A DNA stretch of 64,000 bases from positions 8,038,550 through 8,102,549 of the forward strand of contig CM042087.1 of NCBI GenBank assembly GCA_023512835.1, given 5' to 3'. Under the pieces are notes generated by a model. The model was not told the origin of the DNA. It did not search any database and saw only the letters and a list, made by a program, of their open reading frames with translations. Position numbers and translations under genes: made by a program. The DNA comes from Taxillus chinensis (taxonomy: Eukaryota; Streptophyta; Magnoliopsida; Santalales; Loranthaceae). Below, in pieces: positions 44,501 through 55,312 of this stretch; within the stretch, counting starts at the first letter, position 1, and each line of letters starts with the position of its first letter.

Positions 44501-46187
44501 CTCAAAGGAACTTAACTCCGAAGCAAGCACGGTGGCAAGGACTCCTAGCGGAATTCGACTTTGTGCTCGAGTACAAACCGGGCACAAATAATGTGGTGGC
44601 TGATGCACTAAGTCGGAAGGCGGAACTTGCAGCCATTAGCCAACCACAATTCCCCCTGGTGGACAAACTAAAGGAAGGAATGGAGCACGACCCATTAGCC
44701 AAGTCCTTAGTGGAATGCGTCAAAGCTGGGAAGACGCGGCGATTTTGGCTAAGGGATGACTTGCTCCATACTCGAGGGGAACGGGTGTACGTTCCTAAAT
44801 GGGGAAGTTTGAGGAGAGACATCCTCAAAGAATGTCACGACTCGCGGTGGGCTGGCCATCCCGGAGTCGATCGTACCTTGGCGTTGGTGGAACGGAGCTA
44901 CTATTGGCCTCAACTTTACGAGGACGTTCAAGTGTACGTGAGGACTTGTCTTGTGTGCCAACAAGACAAGATAGAGAATCAGCAATCGGCGGGACTATTA
45001 GAACCTTTGCCTACTCCGGAAAGACCTTGGGAAAGTGTTTCGATGGACTTCAATGTTTGTCTCCCAAGATCCGAAGGATGCGGTACGATCATTGTGGTGG
45101 TCGACCGATTCTCTAAGTACAGAGTTTTCATTCCAAATCCGAAGGACTGCACGGCAGACGACATGGCCCGACTATTCTTCAAGTACGTGGTGAAGTACTG
45201 GGGCATTCCAAAGACAATCGTGAGCGATCGGGACTCACGATTCACTGGGCGGTTTTGGACCGAGCTGTTCCGGATAATGGGTTCGGACTTAAACTTTTCA
45301 ACAAGTTTCCACCCACAAACAGACGGCCAAACAGAACGTGTCAATGGCTTACCTGGAGTCAGATCCGAGGCACTACGTGAGTGTCAACCAAAGAGATTGG
45401 GCCAAGTTGTTGGACATAGCCCAATTCTCATATAACTTGCGAAGAGGCGAGTCCACGAACGAGAGTCCGTTCGAACTCGCAACTGGGCAACAACCATTGA
45501 CGCCCACCTCCATCACTCGGGGGTACACTGGAAAAAGCCCCGTGGCGTTCAAGTTTGCAAAAGGATGGCATGAACAGACGGATCTGGCTAGGGCATACTT
45601 GCACAAAGCGGCGAAGAAGATGAAGAAGTGGGCGGATCAACAAAGGAGGCCCTTAGAATTTCAGGAAGGAGACATGGTGATGCTCAAACTCCTTCCGCGC
45701 CAAACCAAAGCACTCAGACAATTGCATAAGGGTTTGGTGCGCCAATATGAGGGGCCTTTCGAAGTACTTAAGAGAGTTGGGAAGGTCTCATACAAATTGG
45801 ACCTCCCAACTAGCTTACAAAGGCATCCGGTGTTCCACGTTAGTTTGCTCAAGCCTTACCACGAAGACTTGGAAGATACGAGCGGACAACGGGCGGTGCG
45901 GACACCAACAAGATCAACGGGCAAGACCTACGATAAAGAGATAGAGAAAATTCACTCTCGTAGAGTCGTGCCAAGAAGGGCGTAGATCCAAGCCGGGTGG
46001 AGTACTACGTCCAACGGAAGAACAGGCCGGTTGAAGAGTCAAGCCGGGAGAAGGAAGAGGATCTGGGGGCAATTCTCCAAAGAGATTGAAGAGTACCGGG
46101 AAGAAACCGAACGCTACATCCAGCAGTTCGACAAGTTCGAGGAAGCCGAAGACGCAACGAGGACGCTGCGAAATCGGGTGGGGGAGA
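41515..46187 (+). pseudogene. gag-pol: Element D gag-pol polyprotein with frameshifts
   Basis: Starts MTNGGSVVISGGDHEG. The gag frame changes at least twice between 41680 and 41730, and again at about 41999 (one extra C). A long open stretch (42001-45435) then covers the gag core, knuckle [15 protein letters not shown] ([20 protein letters not shown] at about 43846), RNase H ([19 protein letters not shown]) and integrase (H-H-C-C from [14 protein letters not shown]; core aspartates in SMDFNVCLP and IVSDRDSRF, glutamate in DGQTERVNG). The protease DTGATNNFI (about 42830-42860) is out of frame between two compensating shifts. Another shift near 45350 leads to the integrase C-terminus (to 45985). 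Chromodomain pieces follow in two frames (VEYYVQRKNRPVEES; FSKEIEEYREETERY). Confidence 0.92.
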
Positions 46188-46573
46188 ATGTCACGGACCG
46201 AGGCTTATCCTAGCATACTTAGGCCATTTTGGGGTATTTCCCCTTTGTAAAGTGTTGTACTTAGCTTATAGAGTAAGTTGTAGAGATTTTAGATTTCGAT
46301 CATATATGATGTCTCCTGGCGACATAGCCAGAAAAGTGTTAACATCTATATGTAGGGGAGTGATGTTGTAAAGCTTTCAAGCAATCAATACAATCGTTTG
46401 TTGCCTTCGTTTAAATCGATCTTCCGCTAAGCGCTTCCCTACACAATTGCTTTACAACGGATCGATGGGTTCCGATCCAAATGCGACGAGTTAGGCTGAC
46501 CTAGCGTTCCTTCGTACGGGTGGGAACTAGGTGCCGCACGGGTTAAGCTGCTATAAAGGCTGACCCCATGACA
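46176..46573 (+). repeat. Polypurine tract and 3' LTR of element D
   Basis: GGGTGGGGGAGAA (46176-46188) is followed by TGTCACGG at 46189. The LTR ends ATGACA at 46573 and is 385 bp like its partner. Confidence 0.92.
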
Positions 46574-46861
46574 CTGGGGACCGTACTGAACCTCGCTAAC
46601 CTAAATTGTGCTAAACCCGGGTATAGGGTTATGCATGAATGCAACAAGTATGGAAAGCAGTAAATCACAACTATCATGGTAGTTAAAGTGTATAAATAAA
46701 TCACAGTTTAAAAATAAAAAACAATTGTTAAAAAATAAGTAAGTCACAATTTTATCTAAAAAAACAACTTAGCACGACAGTTAAATATATACAACAGTCC
46801 AATTAAAAATAACCTCCTAATCTTAGTTTTAGACTTAACTCTCTAAAGTGTTTATTCTTAC
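46574..46861 (-). other. Leader of element C, distal part
   Basis: AT-rich 5' UTR between the PBS of C and the insertion point of D. Includes the intact form of the site where the solo LTR 2719-4337 entered element A (CCATGATAGTTGTGATTTAC on the minus strand). Confidence 0.8.
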
Positions 46862-46880
46862 GTCCCCAGCAGAGTCGCCA
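46862..46880 (-). other. Primer-binding site of element C
   Basis: Minus strand TGGCGACTCTGCTGGGGAC, two bases after the LTR end, typical of Tat/Ogre elements. Confidence 0.8.
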
Positions 46881-46882
46881 GC

Positions 46883-49758
46883 TGTCATCACTGGTTTTCG
46901 TCCGGGCCCGTTTGGGGTGAGCTCAAACTAGATCAATGGTGAGAAATTTTAGAGTCGCCACCAACTGTTTTTGGGGTACAGTTGGATACCCTCCACTTTG
47001 AGTAGTTTAAATGTGTGGTCTGTGTTATCAGAGAAGGGTTCGGGAGTTGGTTACGTGTAGGGAAGGATTAGCACTCCTACAACGCCCTTTTGGTATCTAA
47101 TTTAGGAGGAGGAGGTTTTTAATTTATTTGTACTGCCATGACTAGGTTAAGTTTCCTAAAGAGTTTATGATTTTTATTTGGCTAAGTTATTTGTCAAAGT
47201 TACGGTTAAAATTGATTTACCCTAAATCCCTAAAGGGAATCCTAAAAGTTTTGGGTTTTTGTTTAAAGTGAAGGATGAGATCCTATGGGTTGATGTTGGT
47301 TTTGGTTTTTCTTTTGGAAATTTAAGTCCTAAAAACTGGTTTTTTATTTTACCCTTTTTTTAGTTTTTTGGGTTAGAAAACTTTTTTTTTTGTTTTTTTT
47401 GTTTTGTAAAAAACGTTTTGTTTGGGTTATGCTTTCTTTTGTCTCTTTTTTTTTGTTTTTGGAAGGTAAAACATGTTTTTTTTGCTTTGTGTTTTAAATG
47501 GAATTGGAACTCCTAAATATGGAAACGTGCATTTTTTAGATGCTTTCTTTTCCCTTTTTTTTTGACTTGAAATGCATTTTTTTTTGTGGTTTTGAAAATG
47601 TTTTTTTTTTGTTTTTTTTGCAAGGATAAAACTTTGAAACTAACACAATAACATATAAAGTGATGTGTGTGATTGTGACATCCATAAATCAAAACGACCC
47701 ACTCTTTTTCTTTCTTTTCTTTTTCTTCATGCCTCCTTTTGCTATCTCTCTTTTTCTTTCTTTGTTTTTTTTTTTTTGCTATACTTTACATATTACAACA
47801 TACACATATACAAAGGAAAGGGAAATACAAGGAAAACACAACGCAACCAATAAAAGAAAAAAGAAATACAAGAAAATATTAAGAGTTACATCAAATATCA
47901 ATATAAATAAGCTGAAAAGTAATGAAGAAATAAGGGCTGAACCGACTTTGAAGATTTGAACACCGAACTGCTGTGCGAATCCTATCCACGCCGATAGTCA
48001 CTTGTCCGAATTTCCAAATCACCAAGTTCCAATAGCGTAAATGGCAAGGATCAGTTGGGATTTTGATTTGGAGATTGCAATGGTGTGTGGAGAGGAGAGA
48101 AGATGAAAAGCAAGAACCTTTTTCTGGGTTTTGGGTAGAAAACGTGGGAAAGGGGGATGATGTATATTTTGGATTCAGATTTTTTTTTTTGGGGCTGGAA
48201 TTGAGGAGAATGGGTGTAAGGAATAGGGAATGAAAAAAAACAATTGTTTTTGTGATGGAAACGTAAGAAGAGAACAAAGCAGAACTGGAATTGTTGTTTT
48301 TTGTTTCTTTCTGGGTAAAGAGCTATAATGAGGTGTCAGGGAAAAGAGATTGGAAGGACTTGGACGATAGGACAGGGGGGGTGTTGGGCGAAAATCTGGA
48401 ATTAAGCAACTGGGTGTGAAGATGGTAGCAGGGTTCTCTTTTTTTTTTTGGATGGACGAGTGATCTCTTTTCTGTCTTTCTTTTTTTTTCTCTCAACTCT
48501 CTGTTTTTTTTCTTTTTTCTCTCTGTTTGCGCTGGGATGAGGAATGGTAGTAGGTTTTTTTTCAACGATGAGGGGTCTCTTCTCTTTTCTTTCGTGAACA
48601 GGCCTCTCTGCGCAGGGATAGAAGACTGCATCTTAAAGTGCTGGCAGAATTTTTTGGCTGGACTGTCATTAATTGCAGCATTTAATGCTGTATTATTGAT
48701 TTCCTTATTTTTGTCCAGGTCTTGTGCGATCTGTCGGGTGGTCTGGCGACTTGCAGCTCGTGATTGCCCTTTTTAATGTTTTCATTTAGCACATATGACC
48801 GACAGGTATTCAAAAATAATTCTTTGTCAGATGACCAGCGCATAAAACAGGTCTCGTGAACAACCAGCGAGAAAAAAAACGAAGCCAGCGAGAAAAGCCA
48901 TCAGCAACGGTCAAAAGGCAAAGGGTCAAAATGTCGGCAGGGTCGAAGCTTCGGTGGTTCGAAATTTCGGTGGGTCGAAAGTCAACGGTCAATGGGTCGA
49001 AGTGTCGGCAGGTCGAAGGTCAACGGTCAACGGGTCGAAGGGTCGAAGGTCGGAGGTTGACAGGCTTCGAGGGTCCGTGGGTCGTAGGTCAAGGTTCGAA
49101 GGTTCGCAGATCAGGGTCGAAGGTCGGCGTGTCGGCAGTGGGGCTTCAAGGCTTCGACTCTTCGAGGCTTCGAAGGTCAATGGGTTGAGGTGGCGAGTCG
49201 AAGGTCGGAGTGTCGGCAGGTCAACGGTCAACGGTCAACAGTCAACCTCGAAGTTTTTTTTTTAACTTTTTAACTTTTAATTACCTTTTTACCCTTACCC
49301 ACAATGCAAAAACGGACAAACTTTGGGAGATTGTTTGGGAAGCTCCGTATTCTCCTGAATAGTCATTTTTGAGAATCTCACATGGTCATATTTTCGGGCC
49401 CTTTGACCAGGGGCATTGACCGTCTTTTGGCACGTTTTGACTTTTCCAACGAAAGTTGTTTTGGCCATAACTTCTTCATTTTAAGTCCGATTTGAGCTCG
49501 GTCAAGTGCATTGGTCTCCAATTTTCATCCTCCATCACCTGGTGTGGGTCTTGGGGCGCTTCAAGGACTTATAGCAGAAGTCATTAATTTTGGACTCCCC
49601 CATCCGTGTCAATTGTGTCCATCTCATACAGATTGGGGTAGACCATTCCTTGGAAGTATGGGATCATTGTGGACCTGTTCAACAAGGTATATGGCATGGG
49701 CAAAAAGGTATATCAAACGGGGTTAGTATGTCCAAACCGGACAAAATGGGGTCCAACA
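46883..49758 (-). repeat. 5' LTR of element C
   Basis: Runs on the minus strand from TGTTGG (49758) to GATGACA (46883), 2876 bp. It contains the anchor at 49278-49293 next to the array at 48930-49245 and T/G-rich low complexity at 47330-47620. The 3' flank is Copia coding sequence, which resumes the reading broken at 11830. Confidence 0.9.
48930..49245 (-). repeat. TCGAAGCC-type minisatellite in the 5' LTR of C
   Basis: Loose GGTCGAAGGTCAACGGTCAA repeats with a few 8-bp GAGGCTTC units. Contracted relative to the partner array in the 3' LTR. Confidence 0.8.
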
Positions 49759-50108
49759 CAGTCTTCTGTGCCAGAGTTCATTCTTTTCAATCTTTGTTAT
49801 ATGACTGGTATGGGTCTTGTTTTCATCAATCACATACACATCCCCATCTATCCTTCTTCCAGCTGCTACTATGTTACCATTTTCTCTCTTTACTTGGCAC
49901 CCAGTTTTAGTAAAGGTCACTTCATGACCTGCATCACACAGCTGACTGACGGATGTTAGATTGTACTTCAATCCTTCAATGTGCAGAACATCCTTCAGTT
50001 TATTCTTTCCCCATTTGGCTGATCCTAGCCCTTTGATCTTCAGTGAGCTATCATTGCCAAATCTTACTTTGCCAGATTTGTCTTTGTTCACATCTGACAG
50101 TTTCTTTA
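49759..50108 (-). pseudogene. Copia element fragment: GAG-pre-integrase region
   Basis: Minus-strand reading contains DKSGKVRFGNDSSLKIKGLG, LKDVLHIEGLKYNLTSVSQL and KIEKNELWHRRL, the block before Copia integrase. It continues in sense at 11830 (GHLNQKNMRRLVNCKAIRD), across element C. The left end of the fragment is cut at 50108 by the LTR of element S. Confidence 0.88.
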
Positions 50109-52327
50109 TGTAAAGACCCGTATTTGAGTGGTTCTTGGAGTTAGCCTTGAGTAAGAGGCCTTGCTTTAGAAAATGAACATCAGCACAGTGATGTGCTTGT
50201 CAAATGGAGAATTTTGACTATGCTTAGGCTCGATTCGGAGTTCGAGGCCCTAAGGGGTATTTTGGGAATTTCACATGAATTAAAATATCCCAATTAATAT
50301 ATATTTGAGAGTTTTATTTAAAATATGATTTGGGCTTAATTGTTGGGCTGTAGAGCTTAATGAAGTGGATTAGAAAACCTTGGCCTTTGGGCTTATAGAT
50401 GCTGGGCTTTAAATTAATCAAAACTACATCGTGTTGATTATGTGGGAAAATATATAAAGGAAAAAGGCTTCAAAATTAGGGGATTCTCATTCCAAAACCC
50501 TAGTAGCCGTCACCCCTTGAGAGAGAGAGAGAGAGACACGGCCAGAGAGGGAGACTACCGGAAAGAGGGAGACACGGCCTGAGACGGCGAGGACGATCCA
50601 AGGACGGCAATCCAAGGTTCCTGCGGTGGACGAGAGCCCAAAGACGTGATTGCTAGAATACAACGACCAGTTGTATTCTCTGATTTTGAGGTAGGGAATT
50701 CGTGTTCATATTCATGCCTTCCTCTGAAAATTCTGGGTCTATACCCTCTGATATGGATATTGAGAATTCTGGGTTTATACCCTTTGTTACGATTACTGAG
50801 TTTGCTGGGTACGTATCTGTTATGATCCTGTTCATGTTGATGTTGAGTTTATGCCCCCACATACATATGATGATTGATTGTGAGGTTTCCAGGATATCTG
50901 GATAGTTAAAAGTGAATAAAATAATCTGGGATGGTCTAGATGGGTAGGTTGATATGAGGGACATAGCTGGAGTTGAAACCAGGCTATGTACCCTAACTTT
51001 AGAGTCTAATAACTCACAATCTAAAAAGAATTTGAGAGAGGTCCTTTAGAGAAAAGTGATTAAAACAACAAAACAATGGTCTCTGTGCAAAATATGGTTG
51101 CACGTCATATTACACGTGAAAAGCCCATTTCACGTGCAAGCCCAATTGGTCTGAAATTTTACCCCAACGTTCTTTGAGATGTGTAGAGGGCAGGGAGCCA
51201 AACATCCCCCTGCATGTCATATGGCCCATATGACATGCACCCCCTTATTTTTCCTCCTCTGGCTTCCCCATTTAGCCAGAAGGTTCTTAAGTGGAAAATA
51301 ATGTGATTGTGATGAAGTCCCGGACTAAATTTACCTAAAAACTTACCAGAACGGTTAAGGAACATTGATATGGAAAAGAAACTGTATACTGTGAATGTTA
51401 CTGAGATTGTGGCTGTACTACATGAACTGAGTGCATTGTAAATCATACTAGTTATGTGTTGAATTGTATTATGCCTGTTAAGCATCTTGTATTGAGATAA
51501 ATCATGCCTGCTGGGCACCTTGTGCTGAGTTATGTGGCTGTATTTCACTGAGTTTTGTTTGAGTGCTTAATGCTGTATGCTACGGGACAGCTGTTGAGCT
51601 GGAGCTTTTGATCCACGGGACAGCTGCTAAGCTGTAAGCCTTTTTATTACAGGACAGTCATTGGATTGGAGCCTTGGGTACGGGACAGTCAGTAGATTGG
51701 AGCCTTGAGTATGGGACAGTTATATCACTGGAACCCCCCCCTCTTTGAATATGGGATGTGTTTGATGGTTTGTGTATGTGCTTTCAACTAGTTCACTACA
51801 CTAGCACAAGCATCCACTAAACATGCATTCCAGTAGAGTGGGATGGGCCCGAGGAGACTTGATCCCTACTGAGCTGTGGTTTGCTCACCCCTCCTTTGAA
51901 CTATTCTCTTTGCAAGGTCTAGCCGGCGATAGGTGACAGAGCTAAGGTGATTGGCCATAGAGGGTATGGGACCCTCCTTATTTGATTGTTAATGTATCTA
52001 TGGCTTTCTATTTTGGTTTGGGCTATTTTGTAAACTGAATTTGGTATTGTGGGTTTATTGGGTGCTTTTCCCCATTTGAGTTGTAATGGACTTAAGCTCT
52101 CTTTGAAATGAAGTAAACTATGGTATGGTATTTTGACTGAATGATGATTGTGGGTATGGTTTGGAATCTGGGGCATGTCCTTTGGCATTTTAGCCGGATG
52201 TGTAGTATTGGGACAGCACCCATTGCATAAGTCCAGTCTAGGTGCTTGCACCAACCCTTTGACCCTTCGGGTGCGGGCATGGGCAGTCACTAACCGTTTC
52301 CAGGTGTAAGGAAATTGGGGCATGACA
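50109..52327 (+). repeat. 5' LTR of element S (Del/Tekay-like)
   Basis: Starts TGTAAAGACCCG, like LTRs of R (TGTAATGACCCG) and of 55313-57291 (TGTAAGGACCC), and ends GGGGCATGACA. It has one palindromic box (about 50417-50438), TATATAAAGG (50451-50460), a GA-rich leader and a G-box inverted repeat (51113-51136). Here the inverted repeat lies downstream of the TATA box, unlike in R. Confidence 0.82.
51580..51740 (+). repeat. ACGGGACAG repeats in the LTR of S
   Basis: Five degenerate units of about 35-40 bp with core ACGGGACAGCTGTTGAGCTG or TACGGGACAGTCATTGGATT-like sequence. Confidence 0.65.
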
Positions 52328-52330
52328 ATA

Positions 52331-52342
52331 TGGTATCAGAGC
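52331..52342 (+). other. Primer-binding site of element S
   Basis: TGGTATCAGAGC three bases after the LTR end; initiator tRNA-Met type. Confidence 0.9.
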
Positions 52343-52911
52343 CGTCTTGGTCTAGTGGACCTAGGATAGTGGGGAGGGATGATTACTTTTGAGACCCTTA
52401 GAAGACAGTATAGGGCACGCCTGATCACCATGGACCTTTCTGGTTTTCTGGGGTGTACTCAGGAGTAGTTAGACCAGGAAGTAGGACATTTGCATTTGGG
52501 TTTAGGTGCATACATGCGTGGCATTAGGGCACTAGTTTGAATTTCTGTATAAATGTTATGATTTGGTGTCATACGTTGCTGAACATAATTGTTGAACTTG
52601 ATACTGAAACTTGATGTTGAAACTTGATACTGAATAATGAATGCTGAGTGATTGACGCTGAAAGTTGATACTGAGTGTTAATGCTAAGTGTTAGAGCTGA
52701 ATAATTGATGCTGAATGTTAGTACTGGATAATTGGTACTGAATGTTCTTGTTAAATAACTGATACTGAAAGTTTATGCTGGAAGTTGATACTGTGTGTGA
52801 ATTGTTATTATGCAATTCTGGGCAATTACCCTATATGAGTACCTCATGGTCCATAGGAATGAGGGTGTGTAACCTGAGATACTGACACTAATCTTATCTA
52901 ATGTGTAGAAA
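52343..52911 (+). other. Leader of element S with short degenerate repeats
   Basis: 5' UTR homologous to those of T and R (TAGGATAGTGGGGAGGGA, CACGCCTGATCACC). Between 52570 and 52800 a TTGATACTGAA-like motif recurs many times at irregular spacing. No gene. Confidence 0.65.
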
Positions 52912-54226
52912 ATGCCTCCTAGGAGAATAACCCGAGCTACCCCAGCTGTAAAAGATGAGTCTTCTGCACGGGTTGGACAACAGGGAGAACCACGGGGTAA
53001 AGGGTGATGATCCCATAGAGCGGATCATGGCCCAAGTCAGAGCTTTGAGCGAAAATGTACAAGGAATGCGTGAGGACCTCAGGGGAGAGATCCTAAATGA
53101 GGTACGTTAGGAGATGCTGGCACGGCAGGCAGCGCCACCTTCCCCACCCCATGAGGCAGAACCTCCACGCAAGCAGGAAGTGCCAGTGAGACAGGAGGAA
53201 GAAGACGTGGTGATGCATTTCCGGAAGGAACACCCACCAAGGTTCAAGGGAGGAGCTAAACCTCTGGCAGCAAAGCATTGGCTGCGCTAGATAGAGCACA
53301 TATCCTCTTTTCTCCGACCCCAGGAGGAAGATAAAGTGAGGCTGGCAGTCCGGCAGTTGGAAGAAGAAGCCCTGGAGTGGTGGCTGAGCATATCAGGGAG
53401 CCGGGACATGGAGGCCATGTCCTAGGACGAGTTCCTCCAACTATTTCATGAGGAATTCTTCCTAGAGTCGCTGCGGTGGCAGAAAAGGGAAGAGTTCAGC
53501 AGCTTGAAGCAGGGCTCACGCTAAGTGGCTGAGTATGAGCGGGACTTTAGAGAACTGAGCCGGTTTGCCCCAGAGGCAATATCTAGAGAGGATCTGAAGG
53601 CCCATAAATTTACCATGGGACTTAGACCTGCCCTGAAGCAAAGGGTAGAAATGCTGAGGTTGAAAACTTATGCAGAAGTCGTTGACATAGCCAAAATTGT
53701 TGAGAGAGGATTGGAGGAGGGAAGACAAGCTCATCAAGAGCGGCTGGGACAGAGTGGACGTGACAAGCAAGGGGATTCCAAGAGACAAAAGGTTGAGTCT
53801 GGGAGTAGGAGTTTTCCCAAGGACCGGGGCCAAGCTTCAATGGCTCCACCGAGGTCCTGTAGTTTTGGAGGACAGGGAGGCTCAACTGTGAGTTTTCCCA
53901 GAGAGTGTGCTTGTTGTGGCCAGTTAGGACACCTGAAACGTGAGTGCCCCAAACAGCACCTGTCGTGTCATGGCTGTGGGAAGACAGGGCACCTTAGAAC
54001 GGTGTGTTTCAGTAAGGGGAGCAGTCGGGGAGCTGGAAGTGTGACACAAGGAGGCAGGGGAGGGACCCAATCTCAAGCCCCAGCTCCGAGGCCAGCACAT
54101 TCGTGGCAACCCAGTCAGGCTGGTTCCAACTATGCCAAATCACAAGGAGGATTAGAGGGGCGTCCAAGTGGACTCCAGGATGGAGCTAAAGGGAAGGCTG
54201 TAGAGGCAAGTGTTGGGGCGAGTTAA
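52912..54226 (+). pseudogene. gag: Element S gag
   Basis: Starts MPPRRITRATPAVKDES. A frameshift near 52996 and stops near 53110 (TAG), 53290, 53423-53425 (TAG) and 53522 break it. The gag core reads FRKEHPPRFKGG, LRPQEEDKVRLAVRQLEEE and RFAPEAISREDLKAHKF, followed by two C-x2-C-x4-H-x4-C knuckles (CACCGQLGHLKREC and CHGCGKTGHLRTVC) and a Gly/Ser/Gln-rich tail. The TAG after AMS is present at the same codon in element T. Confidence 0.88.
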
Positions 54227-55312
54227 GGCAGAGCGTACGCGCTTACCTCAGCACCCGCAGAGAGGGAAGACCTTCCATCACCCTCCGAGGACGGCGGAGC
54301 CGGGTCTTTAGTAGTACGAGGTACTATTTTACTATCCCGTACTGTAGTTGCTGTACTGTTTGATACTGGAGCATCGTGCTCCCTGATTGCGGAGTCCTTG
54401 GTTGAGGGCCTTGGACTTGTTTGTGTGAGGGCTGATAGGCCTCTATGTGTTGAGTCACCTATGGGAGGAACGGTGACAATAAACCTTGTACGTCGTGAAT
54501 GCGTACTTACAATTGGAGAAGTTGAACTCCAATTTGATCTTTATGTGATGCCTATGAGGACATTCGATTTGATTCTGGGAATGGATTGGTTGTTGGCCTT
54601 TCAGGCTAAGATTGACTGCTAAAGATGACGAGTGTCGTTTATTTCACCAACAGGAACTTCCTGTACTATAGTGGGTGAATGGGATAAGAATGCCGGAAGA
54701 GCAGGGCCAATGAGGGAGTTATGGGGTAATATTACCCATAGACTTGCCACTCTAACCTTCGAGGAGGAAGGTAACTTAGAGAAAAGAGCATGGCCTGATG
54801 TGGTTGAGAACTTCCAGGATGTGTTCCCTAGAGAGTTAGTGGAATTACCTCCACACAGGAGTACTGAGTTCACAATTGAACTAGTACCCGGGGTGGGACC
54901 TATCTCCCAAGTGGCATACCGGATGGGACCTGCTGAATTGAGAGAGCTACAAAAGCAAATAAAGGAGCTTGGAGATAAAGGCTTCATTCGCCCAAGTACA
55001 TCACCATGGGGTGCACCAGTACTGTTTGCTAAGAAGGCAGACGGGTCGTTGAGACTCTGTATTGACTTCTGGAAACTGAACCAAGTGACGGTAAAGAATA
55101 AATATTCGTTACCGAGGATTGATGACTTATTCGACCAACTGAGTGGAGCACGGTGGTTTTCGAAAATTGATCTCCATTCGGGGTACCATCAGCTGAGGGT
55201 CAGGAGGGAGGATATCCCTAAGACTGCATTCGGGTGCAGATACGGGCACTATGAGTGGCTAGTGATGCCTTTTGGGCTTATGAATGCACCAGCAGTGTTT
55301 ATGCATCTAATG
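54227..55312 (+). pseudogene. pol: Element S protease and N-terminal half of RT
   Basis: Protease: AVLFDTGASCSLI with flap-side LILGMDWLLAFQAKIDC. Stops follow at the end of the protease. [67 protein letters not shown] and [15 protein letters not shown]. The reading ends at 55312, before the YVDD box, where a minus-strand LTR begins. No remainder of RT, RNase H or integrase was found on the other side. Confidence 0.9.

Larger units (their letters stand above)
41063..46573 (+). mobile_element. Element D: Reina-like chromovirus (Ty3/gypsy)
   Basis: Full structure in 5511 bp: 385-bp LTRs, a tRNA-Met-type PBS, one gag-pol region, a chromodomain remnant and a PPT. The LTRs differ at about five sites (1.3%, hand count), making D the youngest datable insertion. 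Only CTGG is duplicated exactly at the borders (41059-41062, 46574-46577). Short LTRs, compact size and a chromodomain suggest the Reina clade; clade assignment needs an RT tree. Confidence 0.9.
11831..49758 (-). mobile_element. Element C: Tat/Ogre-type Ty3/gypsy retrotransposon with four nested insertions
   Basis: Both LTRs face the minus strand; flanks are CACTC (11826-11830) and CAGTC (49759-49763), a 5-bp duplication with one change inside the Copia integrase. After removing the TRIM, element R, the solo LTR and element D with their duplications, the length is about 17.2 kb. Tat/Ogre hallmarks seen are an ORF before gag, an Arg-type PBS, DNGSA protease, an archaeal-type second RNase H after the first, and a probable intron between protease and RT. 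Numerous stops show it is defective. Confidence 0.9.

Noticed and set aside
42001..45435. Intact autonomous polyprotein of element D
   Set aside because: Protease, gag start, integrase end and chromodomain are split by frameshifts.
50198..50210. TGTCAAATGG as the start of the S LTR
   Set aside because: TGTAAAGACCCG at 50109 matches the LTR starts of R and of the minus-strand LTR, so the border is there.
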